From Cupriavidus pauculus (GTDB taxonomy: Bacteria > Pseudomonadota > Gammaproteobacteria > Burkholderiales > Burkholderiaceae): a DNA stretch of 64,000 bases. Below are positions 9,187 through 23,419 of this stretch, piece by piece. Below the pieces are notes generated by a model, which was not told the DNA's origin, did no database searches, and saw only the letters and a program-made list of their open reading frames with translations. Every line of letters starts with the position of its first letter. Position 1 is the stretch's first letter. A program made the position numbers and the translations under genes. The stretch is from positions 61,972-125,971 of the forward strand of contig NZ_PJRP01000001.1 in NCBI RefSeq assembly GCF_002858765.1, written 5' to 3'.

Positions 9187-9918
9187 TCAGTGCTCCACGT
9201 TGCCGGTGAACACGTACCCCTCGCCGCGCACGGTGCGAATCAGCGACGAGTCGCGCGGATCGTCGCGCAGTTTCTGGCGCAGCCGCGAGACCAGCAGATC
9301 GATGCTGCGGTCAAAGACGTCCAGGTCGCGGCCGCGCGCATTGTTGATCAGCATCTCGCGGTCAAGCACGCGGTTCGGATTCTCGATGAACGTCAGCAGC
9401 AGCCGGAATTCCGCATTGGACAGCGGCACCACGGTTTCTTCCGCATCGACCAGTTGGCGCAGCGTGGCATTCAGGCGCCAGCAGCCGAAGCGCATTTCGT
9501 GCCCCGCCGCGGCCGGCGACGCGCGGCGGACTTCGCCACGGCTGCGTCGCAACACGGTGTGGATGCGCGCCACAAGCTCCCGCATCTCGAACGGCTTGGT
9601 CACGTAGTCGTCGGCACCCACTTCCAGCCCGACCACGCGGTCGGCCAGTTCGGCACGCGCGGTCAGCATGATCACGGGCAGGTTGCTCTGCTCGCGGATC
9701 TCGCGGCACAGCGTCAGGCCGTTTTCGCCGGGCAGCGACAGGTCCAGGATCACTAGGTCGTATTCCTGCCGGCCCATCGCCGCGCGCATCGCCGTACCGC
9801 CTTCCGCCCCCTCGGCCTCCATGCCGAACGTGGCCAAGTATTCGGCCAGCATGGAACGGATCTGGGGATCGTCATCGACGATCAGCAGACGAATGGGCAG
9901 GTTGGGCGACAGTTCCAT
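9187..9918 (-). CDS. OmpR-family response regulator
   Basis: The 243-residue protein has a receiver domain (acidic pocket DDD near residues 15-17, phosphoacceptor D59 in VILDLSLPGENG, conserved T in MLTARA, K in VTKPF). A winged-helix DNA-binding domain follows (about 140-240) ending in RTVRGEGYVFTG. It is first in a two-gene operon with the kinase. The bases directly before the ATG are pyrimidine-rich and show no Shine-Dalgarno sequence, so the start is less certain than the gene. A palindrome at 9996-10011 may be its autoregulatory site. Confidence 0.95.
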   Translation of the reverse strand: MELSPNLPIRLLIVDDDPQIRSMLAEYLATFGMEAEGAEGGTAMRAAMGRQEYDLVILDLSLPGENGLTLCREIREQSNLPVIMLTARAELADRVVGLEVGADDYVTKPFEMRELVARIHTVLRRSRGEVRRASPAAAGHEMRFGCWRLNATLRQLVDAEETVVPLSNAEFRLLLTFIENPNRVLDREMLINNARGRDLDVFDRSIDLLVSRLRQKLRDDPRDSSLIRTVRGEGYVFTGNVEH

Positions 9919-9995
9919 GGAGAAAAAGTGAGAAATAGGCGGGACATCCGATCGGCCAATGTACCAGCCGGGAGGTTACAGGCGATGCCCGCTTT

Positions 9996-10011
9996 GTATC
10001 AATTTTGATAC
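9996..10011. promoter_or_regulatory. Palindrome upstream of the response-regulator operon
   Basis: GTATCAA-TT-TTGATAC has seven-base arms in perfect inverted symmetry, about 80 bases before the response-regulator start. Its size and place fit a transcription-factor operator, possibly for autoregulation. No assignment to a known regulator is made. Confidence 0.45.
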
Positions 10012-10082
10012 GTGTAGCAAAGGGCACCTGATGCCGTGTTTCAGAGCGCTGGGCGGGGTTGGCGCGGCGGAGACGCCTGGAA

Positions 10083-10120
10083 GAAAAATACGCCCCCGGT
10101 GCTGCCGCATCCGGGAGCGT
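10083..10120 (-). terminator. Probable terminator downstream of the Rep helicase gene
   Basis: On the minus strand GCTCCCGG pairs with CCGGGGGC (one G-U pair) and is followed by GTATTTTTCTT. It lies about 150 bases beyond the helicase stop codon, in the 353-base gap 9919-10271. Apart from this hairpin and the palindrome at 9996 I see nothing else in that gap. Confidence 0.55.
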
Positions 10121-10271
10121 TCAACAGGGAAGAAGCCGGGCTCGCATGCGCCCAGCCACACCGCAACCGAAGGGCGGGCGCGGTGTGTCGCAGCAACGTC
10201 CGAGAGACGTTTCCACGCGCCGCCAATCGTAGTGAGCCCATACCCGGCAGTCTTGTCGACCTTGTATCAAG

Positions 10272-12359
10272 TCAGCCCGCGGCCGGTTTGTTGAGCAGCG
10301 CCTTCAGGCCGGCAAGCCGGTCCTTCGGACTCATCGCCGGGGTGGCGTCCTGCGGTGCCGGCGCTTCCTCGAGCTTCATTTCGGCGATGAAGCGCGACGG
10401 CTCGACCGAATAGGTTTCGCGCGCCCGCTTGCGCTTCTTGCACCAGCTGATCTGCAAGCTGCGCTGCGCCCGCGTGATGCCCACATACATCAGGCGGCGC
10501 TCTTCCTCGATCTTCTCGTCGACCAGGTCTTCGTCCTCGCGTGTGTGGGGCAGGATGCCCTCCTCCACGCCCACCAGGAACACGTGCGGATATTCCAGGC
10601 CTTTCGACGCGTGCAGTGTCGACAGCCGCACGGCGTCCGGATCTTCCTCGCGGCCTTCGAGCATGCTCATCAGGGCCACCGTCTGGGTCAGTTCGAGCAG
10701 GTTCTTGCCTTCGTTGCCAAAGCCGTCGGCCGTATCGAAGCCCGTGGCCTCGCCCTCGCCGTCGGTCTCCGGGCGCGTGCCCTTGCGCTTGAGCCAGTCC
10801 AGGAATTCGAGCGTGTTGGTCCAGCGCGACTGCGCCTGGCGTTCGTCGAAGGTGTCGTACAGGTAGGCCTCGTAGTGGATGCCTTCCATCAGGTCGTCCA
10901 GCACCACGGTGGCCGGATCGTTGGCCGCGCGGTCTGCCAGGCGCACCATCGATTCGCAGAACGTGCGCAGCGGCTCCAGCTGGCGCGGCTGCAGCTTCGC
11001 CTCGATACCACCCATCATCGCCGCCTCGAACAGCGACACCTTGGCCTGGCCGGCAAAGGTGCCCAGCGCTTCGAGCGTGGTATTGCCCACGCCACGGCGC
11101 GGCGTGGTGATGGCGCGGATGAACGCGGGGTCATCGTCCGGATTGGCGATCAGGCGCAGGTAGGCGCAGATATCCTTGATCTCGGCCTTGTCGAAGAAGC
11201 TCTGGCCGCCTGACAGCACGTACGGAATGCGCTCCCGCCGCAGGATCTGCTCGAACAGCCGCGCCTGATGGTTGCCGCGATACAGAATGGCGTAGTCGCG
11301 AAACTGGGCACGGCGCTCAAACTTGTGCGCGGACAGGCGAAACACCACCGACTCCGCCTCGTGCTCCTCGTCGTTCATCGGATGCACGGCGATCGGATCG
11401 CCCATGCCGTGCTCCGACCACAGCGTCTTGTCGAACAGCTTCGGGTTGTTGGCAATGACCGCGTTGGCCGCTTCCAGGATGCGTACGGTCGAGCGGTAGT
11501 TCTGCTCGAGCTTGACGACCTTGAGGTCCGGGAAATCGGTCTGCAGCAGGCGCAGGTTGTCCAGCGTGGCGCCGCGCCAGCCGTAGATGGCCTGGTCGTC
11601 GTCGCCCACCGCCGTGAACGCCGGCGCACGCAGGTGCGAGCCGCCCGCCAGCAGCTTCAGCAGCTGGTACTGGCACGCGTTGGTGTCCTGGTATTCGTCG
11701 ACGAGGAAATAGCGCAGGCGGTTCTGCCACTTCAGGCGCACGGCCTCGTCGCGCGCGAACAGTTCGGCGGGCAGGCGGATCAGGTCGTCGAAGTCCACGG
11801 CCTGGTATGCGTTCAGCGTGGCCACGTAGTTGCGATAGACCATCGCGGCCTGGTGTTCGTCGGCATTGGCGGCCTGCGCGAGTGCCGTCTCGGGATCGAC
11901 CATGCCGTTCTTCCACAGCGAAATCGTGCCCTGCACGCTGCGGATCAGCTTCTTGTCGGTGGTGCCCAGCTGCTCCTGGACCAGGCCGAAACAGTCGTCC
12001 GAATCCATGATCGAGAATTGCGGCTTCAAGCCGACATGCTCGGCTTCCATGCGCAAGATTTGCACGCCCAGCGAGTGAAACGTACAAACCGTCAGCTGCT
12101 TGAGTGGAATGCGCTTCCCTTCGCGCGTGGTCTTGCCTTCCATCAGCTTGCCGATGCGCTCCTGCATCTCTTTCGCCGCCTTGTTCGTGAACGTGACGGC
12201 GGCAATGTGACGCGGCTCGAACCTCTTGTCCTCGATCAGGTGGGCGATTTTCTGCGTGATCACGCGCGTCTTGCCCGAGCCGGCGCCCGCCAGCACAAGG
12301 CAGGGGCCGTCCAGGTAGCGGACCGCTTCGGATTGCGCGGCATTGAGTCCGTGAGTCAT
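10272..12359 (-). CDS. rep: ATP-dependent DNA helicase Rep (UvrD family)
   Basis: A 695-residue superfamily 1A helicase with all signature motifs: Walker A AGAGSGKTRVI (about 23-33), VTFTNKAAKEM, DEYQDTN (motif II), VGDDDQAIYGWRGA (motif III), VKLEQNYRS and VGITRAQRSL (motif VI). Length and the starting sequence (MTHGLNAAQSEAV) fit Rep more than UvrD or PcrA, which run longer at the C-terminus. Rep moves 3' to 5' on single-stranded DNA and helps replication forks pass protein obstacles. It appears monocistronic, with a terminator near 10083-10120. Confidence 0.9.
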   Translation of the reverse strand: MTHGLNAAQSEAVRYLDGPCLVLAGAGSGKTRVITQKIAHLIEDKRFEPRHIAAVTFTNKAAKEMQERIGKLMEGKTTREGKRIPLKQLTVCTFHSLGVQILRMEAEHVGLKPQFSIMDSDDCFGLVQEQLGTTDKKLIRSVQGTISLWKNGMVDPETALAQAANADEHQAAMVYRNYVATLNAYQAVDFDDLIRLPAELFARDEAVRLKWQNRLRYFLVDEYQDTNACQYQLLKLLAGGSHLRAPAFTAVGDDDQAIYGWRGATLDNLRLLQTDFPDLKVVKLEQNYRSTVRILEAANAVIANNPKLFDKTLWSEHGMGDPIAVHPMNDEEHEAESVVFRLSAHKFERRAQFRDYAILYRGNHQARLFEQILRRERIPYVLSGGQSFFDKAEIKDICAYLRLIANPDDDPAFIRAITTPRRGVGNTTLEALGTFAGQAKVSLFEAAMMGGIEAKLQPRQLEPLRTFCESMVRLADRAANDPATVVLDDLMEGIHYEAYLYDTFDERQAQSRWTNTLEFLDWLKRKGTRPETDGEGEATGFDTADGFGNEGKNLLELTQTVALMSMLEGREEDPDAVRLSTLHASKGLEYPHVFLVGVEEGILPHTREDEDLVDEKIEEERRLMYVGITRAQRSLQISWCKKRKRARETYSVEPSRFIAEMKLEEAPAPQDATPAMSPKDRLAGLKALLNKPAAG

Positions 12360-12638
12360 GAGGCTGGGGAACGTTGCAGGCGGGATGTCTCAAGGCGCAC
12401 CTGGGGGGCGGCGCGCCGAAGGCGTCGATGTTAACACGCGCTTCATACCCGCATCGGGTTGTCGGGCGGCGTCCGACAAGAGGCGTTTCAGGCTGGTAAC
12501 AATCGTAAAGCGGCGGATCCCGGGGCATGGAGCTTGCCTCTTAACGGGCAGGACCGCACCCGGCTTGCGCGTGGCGCGACCGGTCGGGACATCAACAAAT
12601 CGGAAACGATGATCTCGATGACAACAAAGGAGCCAATC

Positions 12639-12863
12639 ATGAAGACGCTTCGCACCCTTACCAAAGTGGCCCTGATCGGCGTGACGCTGGTGGGCTTTGC
12701 CGGCTGCGCGGACATGACCCCGAAGCAGCGCAATACCGCCATCGGCGCCGGCGCAGGTGCGCTCGGCGGTGCCGTCCTGACCGACGGTAGCGCACTGGGT
12801 ACGCTGGGCGGCGCGGCCGTGGGCGGCGTGGTCGGTAACGTCGTGACGAAGGACCGCCGCTAA
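12639..12863 (+). CDS. Small glycine-zipper lipoprotein, OsmB-like
   Basis: The 74-residue product has a lipoprotein signal ending at a lipobox-like GFAGC (cysteine about residue 23). It then has a glycine/alanine-rich stretch (AIGAGAGALGGAVLTDGSALGTLGGAAVGGVVG) typical of glycine-zipper membrane-interacting proteins such as OsmB. The start is fixed by AAGGAG six bases upstream. Proteins of this type are usually outer-membrane and stress-related; the exact role is unknown. It is flanked by the helicase gene and the glycine riboswitch. Confidence 0.85.
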   Translation: MKTLRTLTKVALIGVTLVGFAGCADMTPKQRNTAIGAGAGALGGAVLTDGSALGTLGGAAVGGVVGNVVTKDRR

Positions 12864-12967
12864 GCCTGGCCGGCGGTTCCAGGGGTTCCGGTCCCGGAGC
12901 GGGGCCGGTGGCCGGCGTCAGGCTTCTCGTTTGACAAAGGCTGACCGGTCCCGTACATTCTCGCGCA

Positions 12968-13187
12968 TCCGGCCGGGAGAGCGCGCATCGAATGCGCCGC
13001 CGAAGGGGAACTACCCAAAAACTCTCAGGCACCATGGACCGACCGGATCGGCATGCAACATGCACACGATGCATGCCGCACTCTGGAGAGCGACATCCGC
13101 CACTGCCCGTGCGCAGGGTGAGCATGTCCACCGAAGGGGCGCACGAAGCTTCGGCTTCGTAATCTCTCAGGTATCGAGGACAGAGGG
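12968..13187 (+). ncRNA. Tandem glycine riboswitch (gcvT RNA element)
   Basis: Two glycine-aptamer cores follow each other. Aptamer I (about 12970-13045) has GGGAGAG, then CCGAAGGGG at 12999-13007, then ACTCTCAGGC and ATGGACCGAC. Aptamer II (about 13081-13185) has CTCTGGAGAG, CCGAAGGGG at 13131-13139, and ATCTCTCAGGTATCGAGGACAG, with P1 formed by CTCTG (13081-13085) and CAGAG (13181-13185). A short linker joins them. The element precedes gcvT-gcvH-gcvP, whose products break down glycine. Glycine binding is therefore expected to raise expression by disfavouring the terminator at 13186, as in known gcvT-linked switches. Confidence 0.96.
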
Positions 13188-13254
13188 GTCATCCGCCGCA
13201 GCGGATTGGTTGCACTTTTGGTGCGCCGATCGCTGCGGCGGATGACCCTTTTTT
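13186..13254 (+). terminator. Expression-platform terminator of the glycine riboswitch
   Basis: GGGTCATCCGCCGCAGCG (13186-13203) pairs perfectly with its complement at 13231-13248. The inner arms also partly pair, and six T residues follow. It starts at the very base after the aptamer II P1 helix, 29 bases before gcvT. It is a strong intrinsic terminator and the likely off state of the switch. Confidence 0.93.
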
Positions 13255-13282
13255 CGTTTCCGAACCGCCCCCGAGGATATCC

Positions 13283-14410
13283 ATGACGCTCCAGGCCACG
13301 CCCCTCAACGCTATCCACCGCGCCCTCGGCGCCCGTATGGTCGATTTCGGCGGCTGGGACATGCCGGTCAACTACGGTTCGCAGATCGAGGAACACAACG
13401 CCGTGCGTGGCGATGCCGGCATGTTCGACGTGTCGCACATGTGCGTGGTCGACCTGCACGGCGCCGGCACGCGCGCCTTCCTGCGCGGCCTGCTGGCCAA
13501 CAACGTCGACAAGTTGCAGACGCCGGGCAAGGCGCTGTATTCCTGCATGCTCGACGACAAAGGCGGCGTCATCGACGACCTGATCGTCTACTTCTTTGCC
13601 GAAGACCATTTCCGCCTGGTGGTGAACGCCAGCACGGCTGTTGGCGACATCGAATGGATCCAGTCGCGCAATGCGGCCACCGGCAGCGGCGTGACGATCA
13701 CACCGCGCCGAGGCGATGTCGCACCGGCCGGCGCCGGCAAGCTGGCCATCGTGGCCGTGCAGGGCCCCAACGCCCGCGCCAAGGTCTACCAGGCTTTCCC
13801 CTCCACCCAACCCGCCGATGCGCTGAAGCCGTTCAACGCGCTGGTCGTGCAAGACCCGCAAATGGGCGAGTTGATGATCGCCCGCACTGGCTACACCGGC
13901 GAAGACGGCTTCGAGCTGGTGGTGTCGGCCGAGAACGTCGCCGGCATCTGGGAAAAGCTGGTCGCCGCGGGCGTGCGCCCGGCCGGGCTGGGTGCGCGCG
14001 ACACGCTGCGCCTGGAAGCCGGCATGAACCTGTATGGCCAGGACATGGATATCAACACGTCGCCGCTGGACGCCGGCCTGGCCTGGACGGTCGACCTGCA
14101 GAGCGAACGCGACTTCACCGGCAAGCAGGCCCTGGTGGCCGGCGGCCAGAAGCAGACCTTCGCGGGCCTGATCCTGCGCGACAAGGGCGGCGTGCTGCGC
14201 GCGCACCAGAAGGTCATCACGGCTGCCGGCACCGGCGAAATTACCAGCGGTACGTTCAGCCCGAGCCTGCAACTGTCGATCGCCTTTGCTCGCCTGCCGA
14301 AGGACGTGGCGCCCGGCACCGACGTCCAGGTCGAGATTCGTGACCGCAAACTGACCGCGACTGTGGTTAAACTGCCGTTTGTGCGTAATGGCAAGGCACT
14401 CGTGAGCTGA
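13283..14410 (+). CDS. gcvT: Glycine cleavage system T protein (aminomethyltransferase)
   Basis: GcvT transfers the methylene group from aminomethyl-lipoyl-GcvH to tetrahydrofolate and releases ammonia. The 375-residue protein shows family blocks [42 protein letters not shown] and [22 protein letters not shown]. Length is normal. It is the first gene behind the glycine riboswitch and is followed by gcvH (111-base gap) and gcvP, so it leads a glycine-induced operon in one-carbon metabolism. Confidence 0.98.
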   Translation: MTLQATPLNAIHRALGARMVDFGGWDMPVNYGSQIEEHNAVRGDAGMFDVSHMCVVDLHGAGTRAFLRGLLANNVDKLQTPGKALYSCMLDDKGGVIDDLIVYFFAEDHFRLVVNASTAVGDIEWIQSRNAATGSGVTITPRRGDVAPAGAGKLAIVAVQGPNARAKVYQAFPSTQPADALKPFNALVVQDPQMGELMIARTGYTGEDGFELVVSAENVAGIWEKLVAAGVRPAGLGARDTLRLEAGMNLYGQDMDINTSPLDAGLAWTVDLQSERDFTGKQALVAGGQKQTFAGLILRDKGGVLRAHQKVITAAGTGEITSGTFSPSLQLSIAFARLPKDVAPGTDVQVEIRDRKLTATVVKLPFVRNGKALVS

Positions 14411-14521
14411 GGCATCGCCCGGCTTCACATCAACGGTCGCCCTTCCACCCGTCCGCTCGAGCCCAACCTACTGCGGACAGGGTGAATGAAACAAGAATCA
14501 AACTGTATCCCGGAGAACCTC

Positions 14522-14902
14522 ATGAACTTCCCCGCTGACCTGAAGTACACCGAGTCGCACGAGTGGGTGCGCGTCGAAGCCGACGGCACGCTGACGATCG
14601 GCATTACCGACCACGCACAGGACGCCCTGGGCGACATCGTCTTCCTGGAACTGCCCGAAGTGGGCAAGTCGGTTGGCGCCGGCGACGCCCTGGCCGTGGT
14701 GGAATCCGTGAAGGCGGCTTCCGACATCTACGCCCCGGTGGCCGGCGAAGTGATCGCCGTCAACGACGCCGCCTCGGCATCGCCGGAGTCGGTCAACACC
14801 AACGCCTTCGACGCCTGGCTGTTCAAGCTGAAGCCGGCCAACGCCGACGACGTGAACGGCCTGATGAACGTCGACGCCTACAAGGCCAGCGTCGGCGCCT
14901 GA
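14522..14902 (+). CDS. gcvH: Glycine cleavage system H protein (lipoyl carrier)
   Basis: The 126-residue lipoyl carrier shuttles the aminomethyl group between GcvP, GcvT and the lipoamide dehydrogenase. The lipoylation site is the lysine in [17 protein letters not shown], and the start [10 protein letters not shown] is typical. An ATG at 14522 preceded by GGAGAAC was chosen over one 36 bases upstream. It lies between gcvT and gcvP. No lpdA is present in the window. Confidence 0.98.
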   Translation: MNFPADLKYTESHEWVRVEADGTLTIGITDHAQDALGDIVFLELPEVGKSVGAGDALAVVESVKAASDIYAPVAGEVIAVNDAASASPESVNTNAFDAWLFKLKPANADDVNGLMNVDAYKASVGA

Positions 14903-14979
14903 TCGCGCTGACTGTTTGATGCCGCGCGCGGCGGCCAGGCTGACCACCTGCCGCCGCCCGCTCCCCGAGATTCCTTGCC

Positions 14980-17904
<2,925 letters not shown>

Positions 17905-18013
17905 GCGTCTGGCCCGTCAGGCGGCGTCCGATACACGCGGATGCCGCCGACGGACTATGCTCAGGAAAACGGGCGCCGGCGGCCGGCGCCTTCCTTGAGC
18001 GGAGGCCTCATTC

Positions 18014-18559
18014 ATGTGGAATCTCAGCGCGCCCTGGTGGGAATTCGTCCTGCGCGGACTGATCGTCTATGGCGCAATACTGGTGCTGATGCGTGTTTCG
18101 GGCCGGCGGCAGATCGGGCAACTCACGCCGTTCGACCTGGTACTGCTGCTGATCATCTCGAACGCGGTGCAGAACGCGATGAACGCGGGCGACAACTCAG
18201 TGCTGGCCGGGCTAATCCTAGCGGCCACGTTGTTTGGGGCCGATTCGGTGCTCGGGTATGTCACTTGGCGCAGCCGGCCACTGGAAATGCTGGTCGACGG
18301 CCGCCCGCAGATCGTGATCCACCAGGGCGAGGTCTTTGAGGAAGTCATGCGCCGCGAACGCATCAGCACGCACGAATTGCACAAGGTTTTGCGCCGCAAT
18401 GGCTGCGCCCGTGTGGAAGACGTGCATTTCGCGATTCTGGAAACCGACGGCTCCATCAGCGTGAAGATGAAGGAGCCCCCACCGGACACTTCCGATCGCG
18501 CCGTACCCGGCGCACTATGGCGTCATCCGGGGCGGTCCGACCAGGACAAGCCAACCTAG
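18014..18559 (+). CDS. DUF421 (YetF-like) membrane protein
   Basis: The 181-residue protein has three hydrophobic segments in the first 85 residues. The family blocks [32 protein letters not shown] and, in the soluble part, [31 protein letters not shown] are typical of DUF421/YetF proteins. The biochemical role of the family is not settled. It sits between gcvP and sdaA on the same strand, with about 110 and 58 bases to its neighbours, and could be read through from the glycine operon. I do not infer a role in glycine metabolism from position alone. Confidence 0.88.
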   Translation: MWNLSAPWWEFVLRGLIVYGAILVLMRVSGRRQIGQLTPFDLVLLLIISNAVQNAMNAGDNSVLAGLILAATLFGADSVLGYVTWRSRPLEMLVDGRPQIVIHQGEVFEEVMRRERISTHELHKVLRRNGCARVEDVHFAILETDGSISVKMKEPPPDTSDRAVPGALWRHPGRSDQDKPT

Positions 18560-18617
18560 CGGGCCTTACGGCCAACGGTCCGACGGACCGCGCCGGCAAC
18601 CAATCTGGAGTTCAGCC

Positions 18618-19994
<1,377 letters not shown>

Positions 19995-20072
19995 TTTGTG
20001 TGGATTCCAGTTGCCGGCGCTGGCCGGCGACGTATGATGGAAGCACTTTCGGTTTGCCAGAAAAATACCGCC

Positions 20073-20819
20073 ATGCAGACCTTTCACCAGCTGTTCGACG
20101 AAGTTTCGTCCACCTTCACCTACCTGCTGATCGACGCTGACACGCGCGAGGCCGTGCTGATCGACCCCGTCGATCGACAGTCCACGCGCGATCTTGCGCT
20201 GCTAGAGCAGTCCGGCGCCAAGCTGGCCTGGGTGGTGGAAACCCATGCGCACGCCGATCACATCACTTCAGCCGGCCATCTCGCCCAGCTGACGGGCGCC
20301 AGCACGGCGGCGCCGTCAGGCTGCGACATCAAGCCCGCACGGAAACAACTGATCGACGGGGATACGATTCCGTTCGGCAGCCAGGTGCTGCGGGCGATCC
20401 ACACGCCCGGCCATACCGCCGGCAGCATGAGCTACCTGTGGGAGGAGTCGTCGCCCGAGGGCGTGACGCGGCGCATCTTCACCGGCGACGCGCTGCTGAT
20501 TGACGGCTGCGGTCGTACCGACTTCCAGTCGGGCGATGCCGGCACGCTGTTCGACAGCCTGACGCAGAAGCTTTTCCGCCTGCCCGACGACACGCACGTC
20601 TATCCCGCGCATGACTATAAGGGTCGAACCGAATCAACGATCGGCCATGAGCGCGCCACCAACAGCCGGATTGCCGGCCGCACGCGTGACGAGTTCATCG
20701 TGATGATGCGCAACCTGAACCTGCCGCGGCCCAAGCTGATAGACATCGCCGTCCCCGCCAACCAGCAGCTGGGTCTGGCCAATGGCCGCGACGGGGAGAG
20801 CGTGCCACACGGCATCTGA
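20073..20819 (+). CDS. Persulfide dioxygenase, ETHE1-like metallo-beta-lactamase-fold protein
   Basis: The 248-residue protein has the metal-binding THAHADH motif ([15 protein letters not shown]), [25 protein letters not shown] and [18 protein letters not shown]. This last block is characteristic of ETHE1-type persulfide dioxygenases rather than glyoxalase II. Such enzymes oxidise glutathione persulfide to sulfite in sulfide detoxification. The ATG at 20073 precedes the family N-terminus [19 protein letters not shown]. No sulfide:quinone reductase or rhodanese is adjacent. A TauE/SafE-type exporter in this window is 38 kb away and not evidently linked. Confidence 0.9.
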   Translation: MQTFHQLFDEVSSTFTYLLIDADTREAVLIDPVDRQSTRDLALLEQSGAKLAWVVETHAHADHITSAGHLAQLTGASTAAPSGCDIKPARKQLIDGDTIPFGSQVLRAIHTPGHTAGSMSYLWEESSPEGVTRRIFTGDALLIDGCGRTDFQSGDAGTLFDSLTQKLFRLPDDTHVYPAHDYKGRTESTIGHERATNSRIAGRTRDEFIVMMRNLNLPRPKLIDIAVPANQQLGLANGRDGESVPHGI

Positions 20820-20904
20820 CGCGAGACGATTTCGGGCTCTCCGGCGCGCCGGACCAATATCGATCCGGCCCGGCCCCAACCCGTGCGTCAGCCCAGGCGC
20901 TGCC

Positions 20905-22020
20905 TCAGGCTTCCCAAAGCTCGCAGGTACGGCGCACCGTGTCGCGCAGGCTGTGGGCCTCGTCGTTCACCGTTCGTACCAGACGTGCGTCGTTGTCGCG
21001 CGCTGCCGCCTGGGCGCGGATATTGGCCAGCGCCTGGAGCGAACCCAGCGCCTCGGCGTGTGGCTCCAGCGCGTCGCAGATCGACAGGATGTGGTCCGCG
21101 ACCGGCATCCGGGTGAGTTCGTTCGGATGCACGTATTCCCCTTCCAGCCCGAAACGACAGGCCTGGAAGCGGTTGAACGTGTACACCAGGTAGTCGTCTT
21201 CCTGCGGCATGAACGGCCGCGACAGCAGCAGGTATCGCGCCAGCGCCTGGATATAGGCGGCGATGTCGCAGGCGCGCTGCACGGTCAGCGGCGTGTCCAT
21301 CACGCGCACCTCGATCGTGCCGAACTCCGGCTTGGGACGGATATCCCAATAGAAGTCCTTCATGCTCTCGATCACGCCGGTGGCGCGCATCTTGTCGAAG
21401 TACGCCTTGAAGCCGTCCCATGTCAGCACATGCGGGGCACGGCCGCTCATCGGGAACGCCGCCACCGAATTCAGGCGCGCCGAGGCAAAGCCCGTATCCA
21501 CGCCCTGCACGTAAGGCGACGAAGCGGCCAGCGCGATAAAGTGCGGCACGTAGCGACCAATCGCGTGGAGCAGGAACAGCGACTCGTCCGCACTTGGGCA
21601 GCCGATGTGGACGTGCTGGCCAAACACCGTGAACTGCTTGGCCAGGTAGCCATACAGTTCGGAAATGTACTGGTAGCGCGGCGAGTTCGAGATCGTGCGC
21701 TCCGACCAGACCTGGAACGGATGCGTGCCGCCGCCGCAGATGCCAAGGTTCAGCCCGCGCGACGCATTGATCATCAGATCGCGCATCACCGTCAGTTCCT
21801 CCAGCGCCTGCGCGTAGTCGCGGCAGATGCCGGTGCTGATCTCGATCATCGACGGGCTGATTTCCGGCTTGATGTCGCCGGCGTGTTGCGCGCCTTTCAG
21901 CGCGCGAAGCAGGTCGGGCGCGAACGGCGCCAGGTCATAGTCGTGCCGGTTGACGAGCTGCAGTTCCAGCTCGACGCCGAAGGTCAGCGCCTCGGAATGC
22001 TTGAACGGTTCGAGCGACAT
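20905..22020 (-). CDS. YbdK-type carboxylate-amine ligase (glutamate-cysteine ligase family 2)
   Basis: The 371-residue protein matches the YbdK/GCS2 family: [12 protein letters not shown] near the N-terminus, [35 protein letters not shown] and [12 protein letters not shown]. Family members ligate an amine to a carboxylate with ATP, and E. coli YbdK has weak glutamate-cysteine ligase activity; the real substrate is unknown. The start at 22020 overlaps by one base the stop of the antiporter gene upstream (TGATG), so translation is coupled. An upstream in-frame extension lacks similarity and was dropped. Confidence 0.93.
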   Translation of the reverse strand: MSLEPFKHSEALTFGVELELQLVNRHDYDLAPFAPDLLRALKGAQHAGDIKPEISPSMIEISTGICRDYAQALEELTVMRDLMINASRGLNLGICGGGTHPFQVWSERTISNSPRYQYISELYGYLAKQFTVFGQHVHIGCPSADESLFLLHAIGRYVPHFIALAASSPYVQGVDTGFASARLNSVAAFPMSGRAPHVLTWDGFKAYFDKMRATGVIESMKDFYWDIRPKPEFGTIEVRVMDTPLTVQRACDIAAYIQALARYLLLSRPFMPQEDDYLVYTFNRFQACRFGLEGEYVHPNELTRMPVADHILSICDALEPHAEALGSLQALANIRAQAAARDNDARLVRTVNDEAHSLRDTVRRTCELWEA

Positions 22021-23243
22021 CAGCGCCCTCCTCCATGGTCGCGCGACTCGCCGGCGTAGCGCAGCGCCCACGCCGCAATAATCGGCGCCAGTAGCTGCTC
22101 GATCGCGAGCGCGCACAGGATGATCGATGCGAGCGGCGCCCCGGTGCCTGGGTACAGGCGGGCAACGTCGCTCATCAAAAGATAAGCCAGCCCGGACATC
22201 GGCGCCAGCGCGAGCCCGAGCGCCATGCACTGTCGCAGGCTCAGCCCCGAAAACGAACCCAGCGATACCACGCCGGCCAGCTTGGCAACGTGACGGAAGA
22301 ACACCAGCGCCACGGCCAGCGACCCGCCCACCACCCAGTCCTTGGCGGTCAGCGGCAGGCCCAGGGACACCACCATCACGATGATCAGCAGGCTACCCGC
22401 GCTGCCGAAGTGCGTGGGCCACACATGCGGCTGGCGGTCCTGGTGCTTGAACACCACGCCGGCCAGCATCAGCGTCAGCGGCATCGACAGCTTCAGCACC
22501 CGCGTCAGCGCCAGCGTGAACAGCACCAGCCCCACCAGCACCAGAAAGCTGTAGTGGTCGTCGGCCGACATGCGCGCGTAGATTGCATGCCCGAACTTGC
22601 CCACCAGCCAAGCCAGCAGGCACGAGCCCACCAGCAGGTACAGCGGATGCAGCAGCGCCGCACCCAGGTTGCCGTATTCGGAATGGAGCCAGCCGGTGGC
22701 CACCTGCACGATGGCCGCGGCGTAGATCGAATTGAGCGCCGACATCGCCATCAGGCGTTCGGTGACCTGCCCGTCAGCTCGCAGTTCGTTCTTGAGCTGC
22801 AGCACGATGGTGGGCGAAGTGCTGACCGCGATACCGCCGGCCAGGATGGCCACACCCGGCGAGGCACCCATCCACTGCAGCACCGTGGACACCAGGCCCC
22901 AGGTCAGCAGGCTTTCGGCGGCACTCGTGATCAGGAGCCACGGATTGGCGCGCAGCCACGACAGCGACAACCGGTGACCAAGCTCGAACAGTGCCAGCGC
23001 CAGCGCCATGTCGATCAGCACCCGGGTCTGCGCGATCATGTTGTCGTCGACAATGCTGCGCCCGAGCATGCCGGCAAACAGCCCTACCACCGCGTAGCCG
23101 ACGATACGCGGACAGCCCAGCCAGCGACGGCAGACTTCACCAGCCAGGCCCGCGCCTACCAGCGCAAGACCCACCCAGAACAGTCCGCCCGGCGCCAGCG
23201 GCAGCGAGGGAAAAAGTTGGCTCAATCCGTTCATGCGCGACAT
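22020..23243 (-). CDS. Kef-like cation/proton antiporter (CPA2 type, no RCK domain)
   Basis: The 407-residue protein is almost wholly hydrophobic with about twelve membrane segments. It shows the Na+/H+ exchanger fold blocks [36 protein letters not shown] and [20 protein letters not shown]. The C-terminal RCK/TrkA-N domain of KefB/KefC is absent. It likely exchanges potassium or sodium for protons in the inner membrane. The start at 23243 was chosen from the short polar N-terminus; 23234 is an alternative. It is translationally coupled to the YbdK-type ligase gene. Confidence 0.86.
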   Translation of the reverse strand: MSRMNGLSQLFPSLPLAPGGLFWVGLALVGAGLAGEVCRRWLGCPRIVGYAVVGLFAGMLGRSIVDDNMIAQTRVLIDMALALALFELGHRLSLSWLRANPWLLITSAAESLLTWGLVSTVLQWMGASPGVAILAGGIAVSTSPTIVLQLKNELRADGQVTERLMAMSALNSIYAAAIVQVATGWLHSEYGNLGAALLHPLYLLVGSCLLAWLVGKFGHAIYARMSADDHYSFLVLVGLVLFTLALTRVLKLSMPLTLMLAGVVFKHQDRQPHVWPTHFGSAGSLLIIVMVVSLGLPLTAKDWVVGGSLAVALVFFRHVAKLAGVVSLGSFSGLSLRQCMALGLALAPMSGLAYLLMSDVARLYPGTGAPLASIILCALAIEQLLAPIIAAWALRYAGESRDHGGGR

Positions 23244-23326
23244 GGTAACGGAAGGACACGTCAGAAAATGTAAGTGCCTGTCCGACACTTTCCCGATCAC
23301 GCCGACAACTTCTCCGTTCTCCAATG

Positions 23327-23357
23327 AAAAAGCGCCATCGTCTCCGATAGCGCTTTT
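23327..23357. terminator. Hairpin with flanking A and T runs
   Basis: AAAAAGCGC-C-ATCG pairs with CGAT-A-GCGCTTTT around a four-base loop, with one C/A mismatch. It lies between the TPR gene (ending at 23420) and the antiporter start at 23243, both on the minus strand, and so probably ends the TPR transcript. Confidence 0.6.
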
Positions 23358-23419
23358 GTAGGGCTTGCAAAATCAGATTCGTCCCTGGTGCGGTGGGTCA
23401 CATTCTCCTGACCGCGCGA

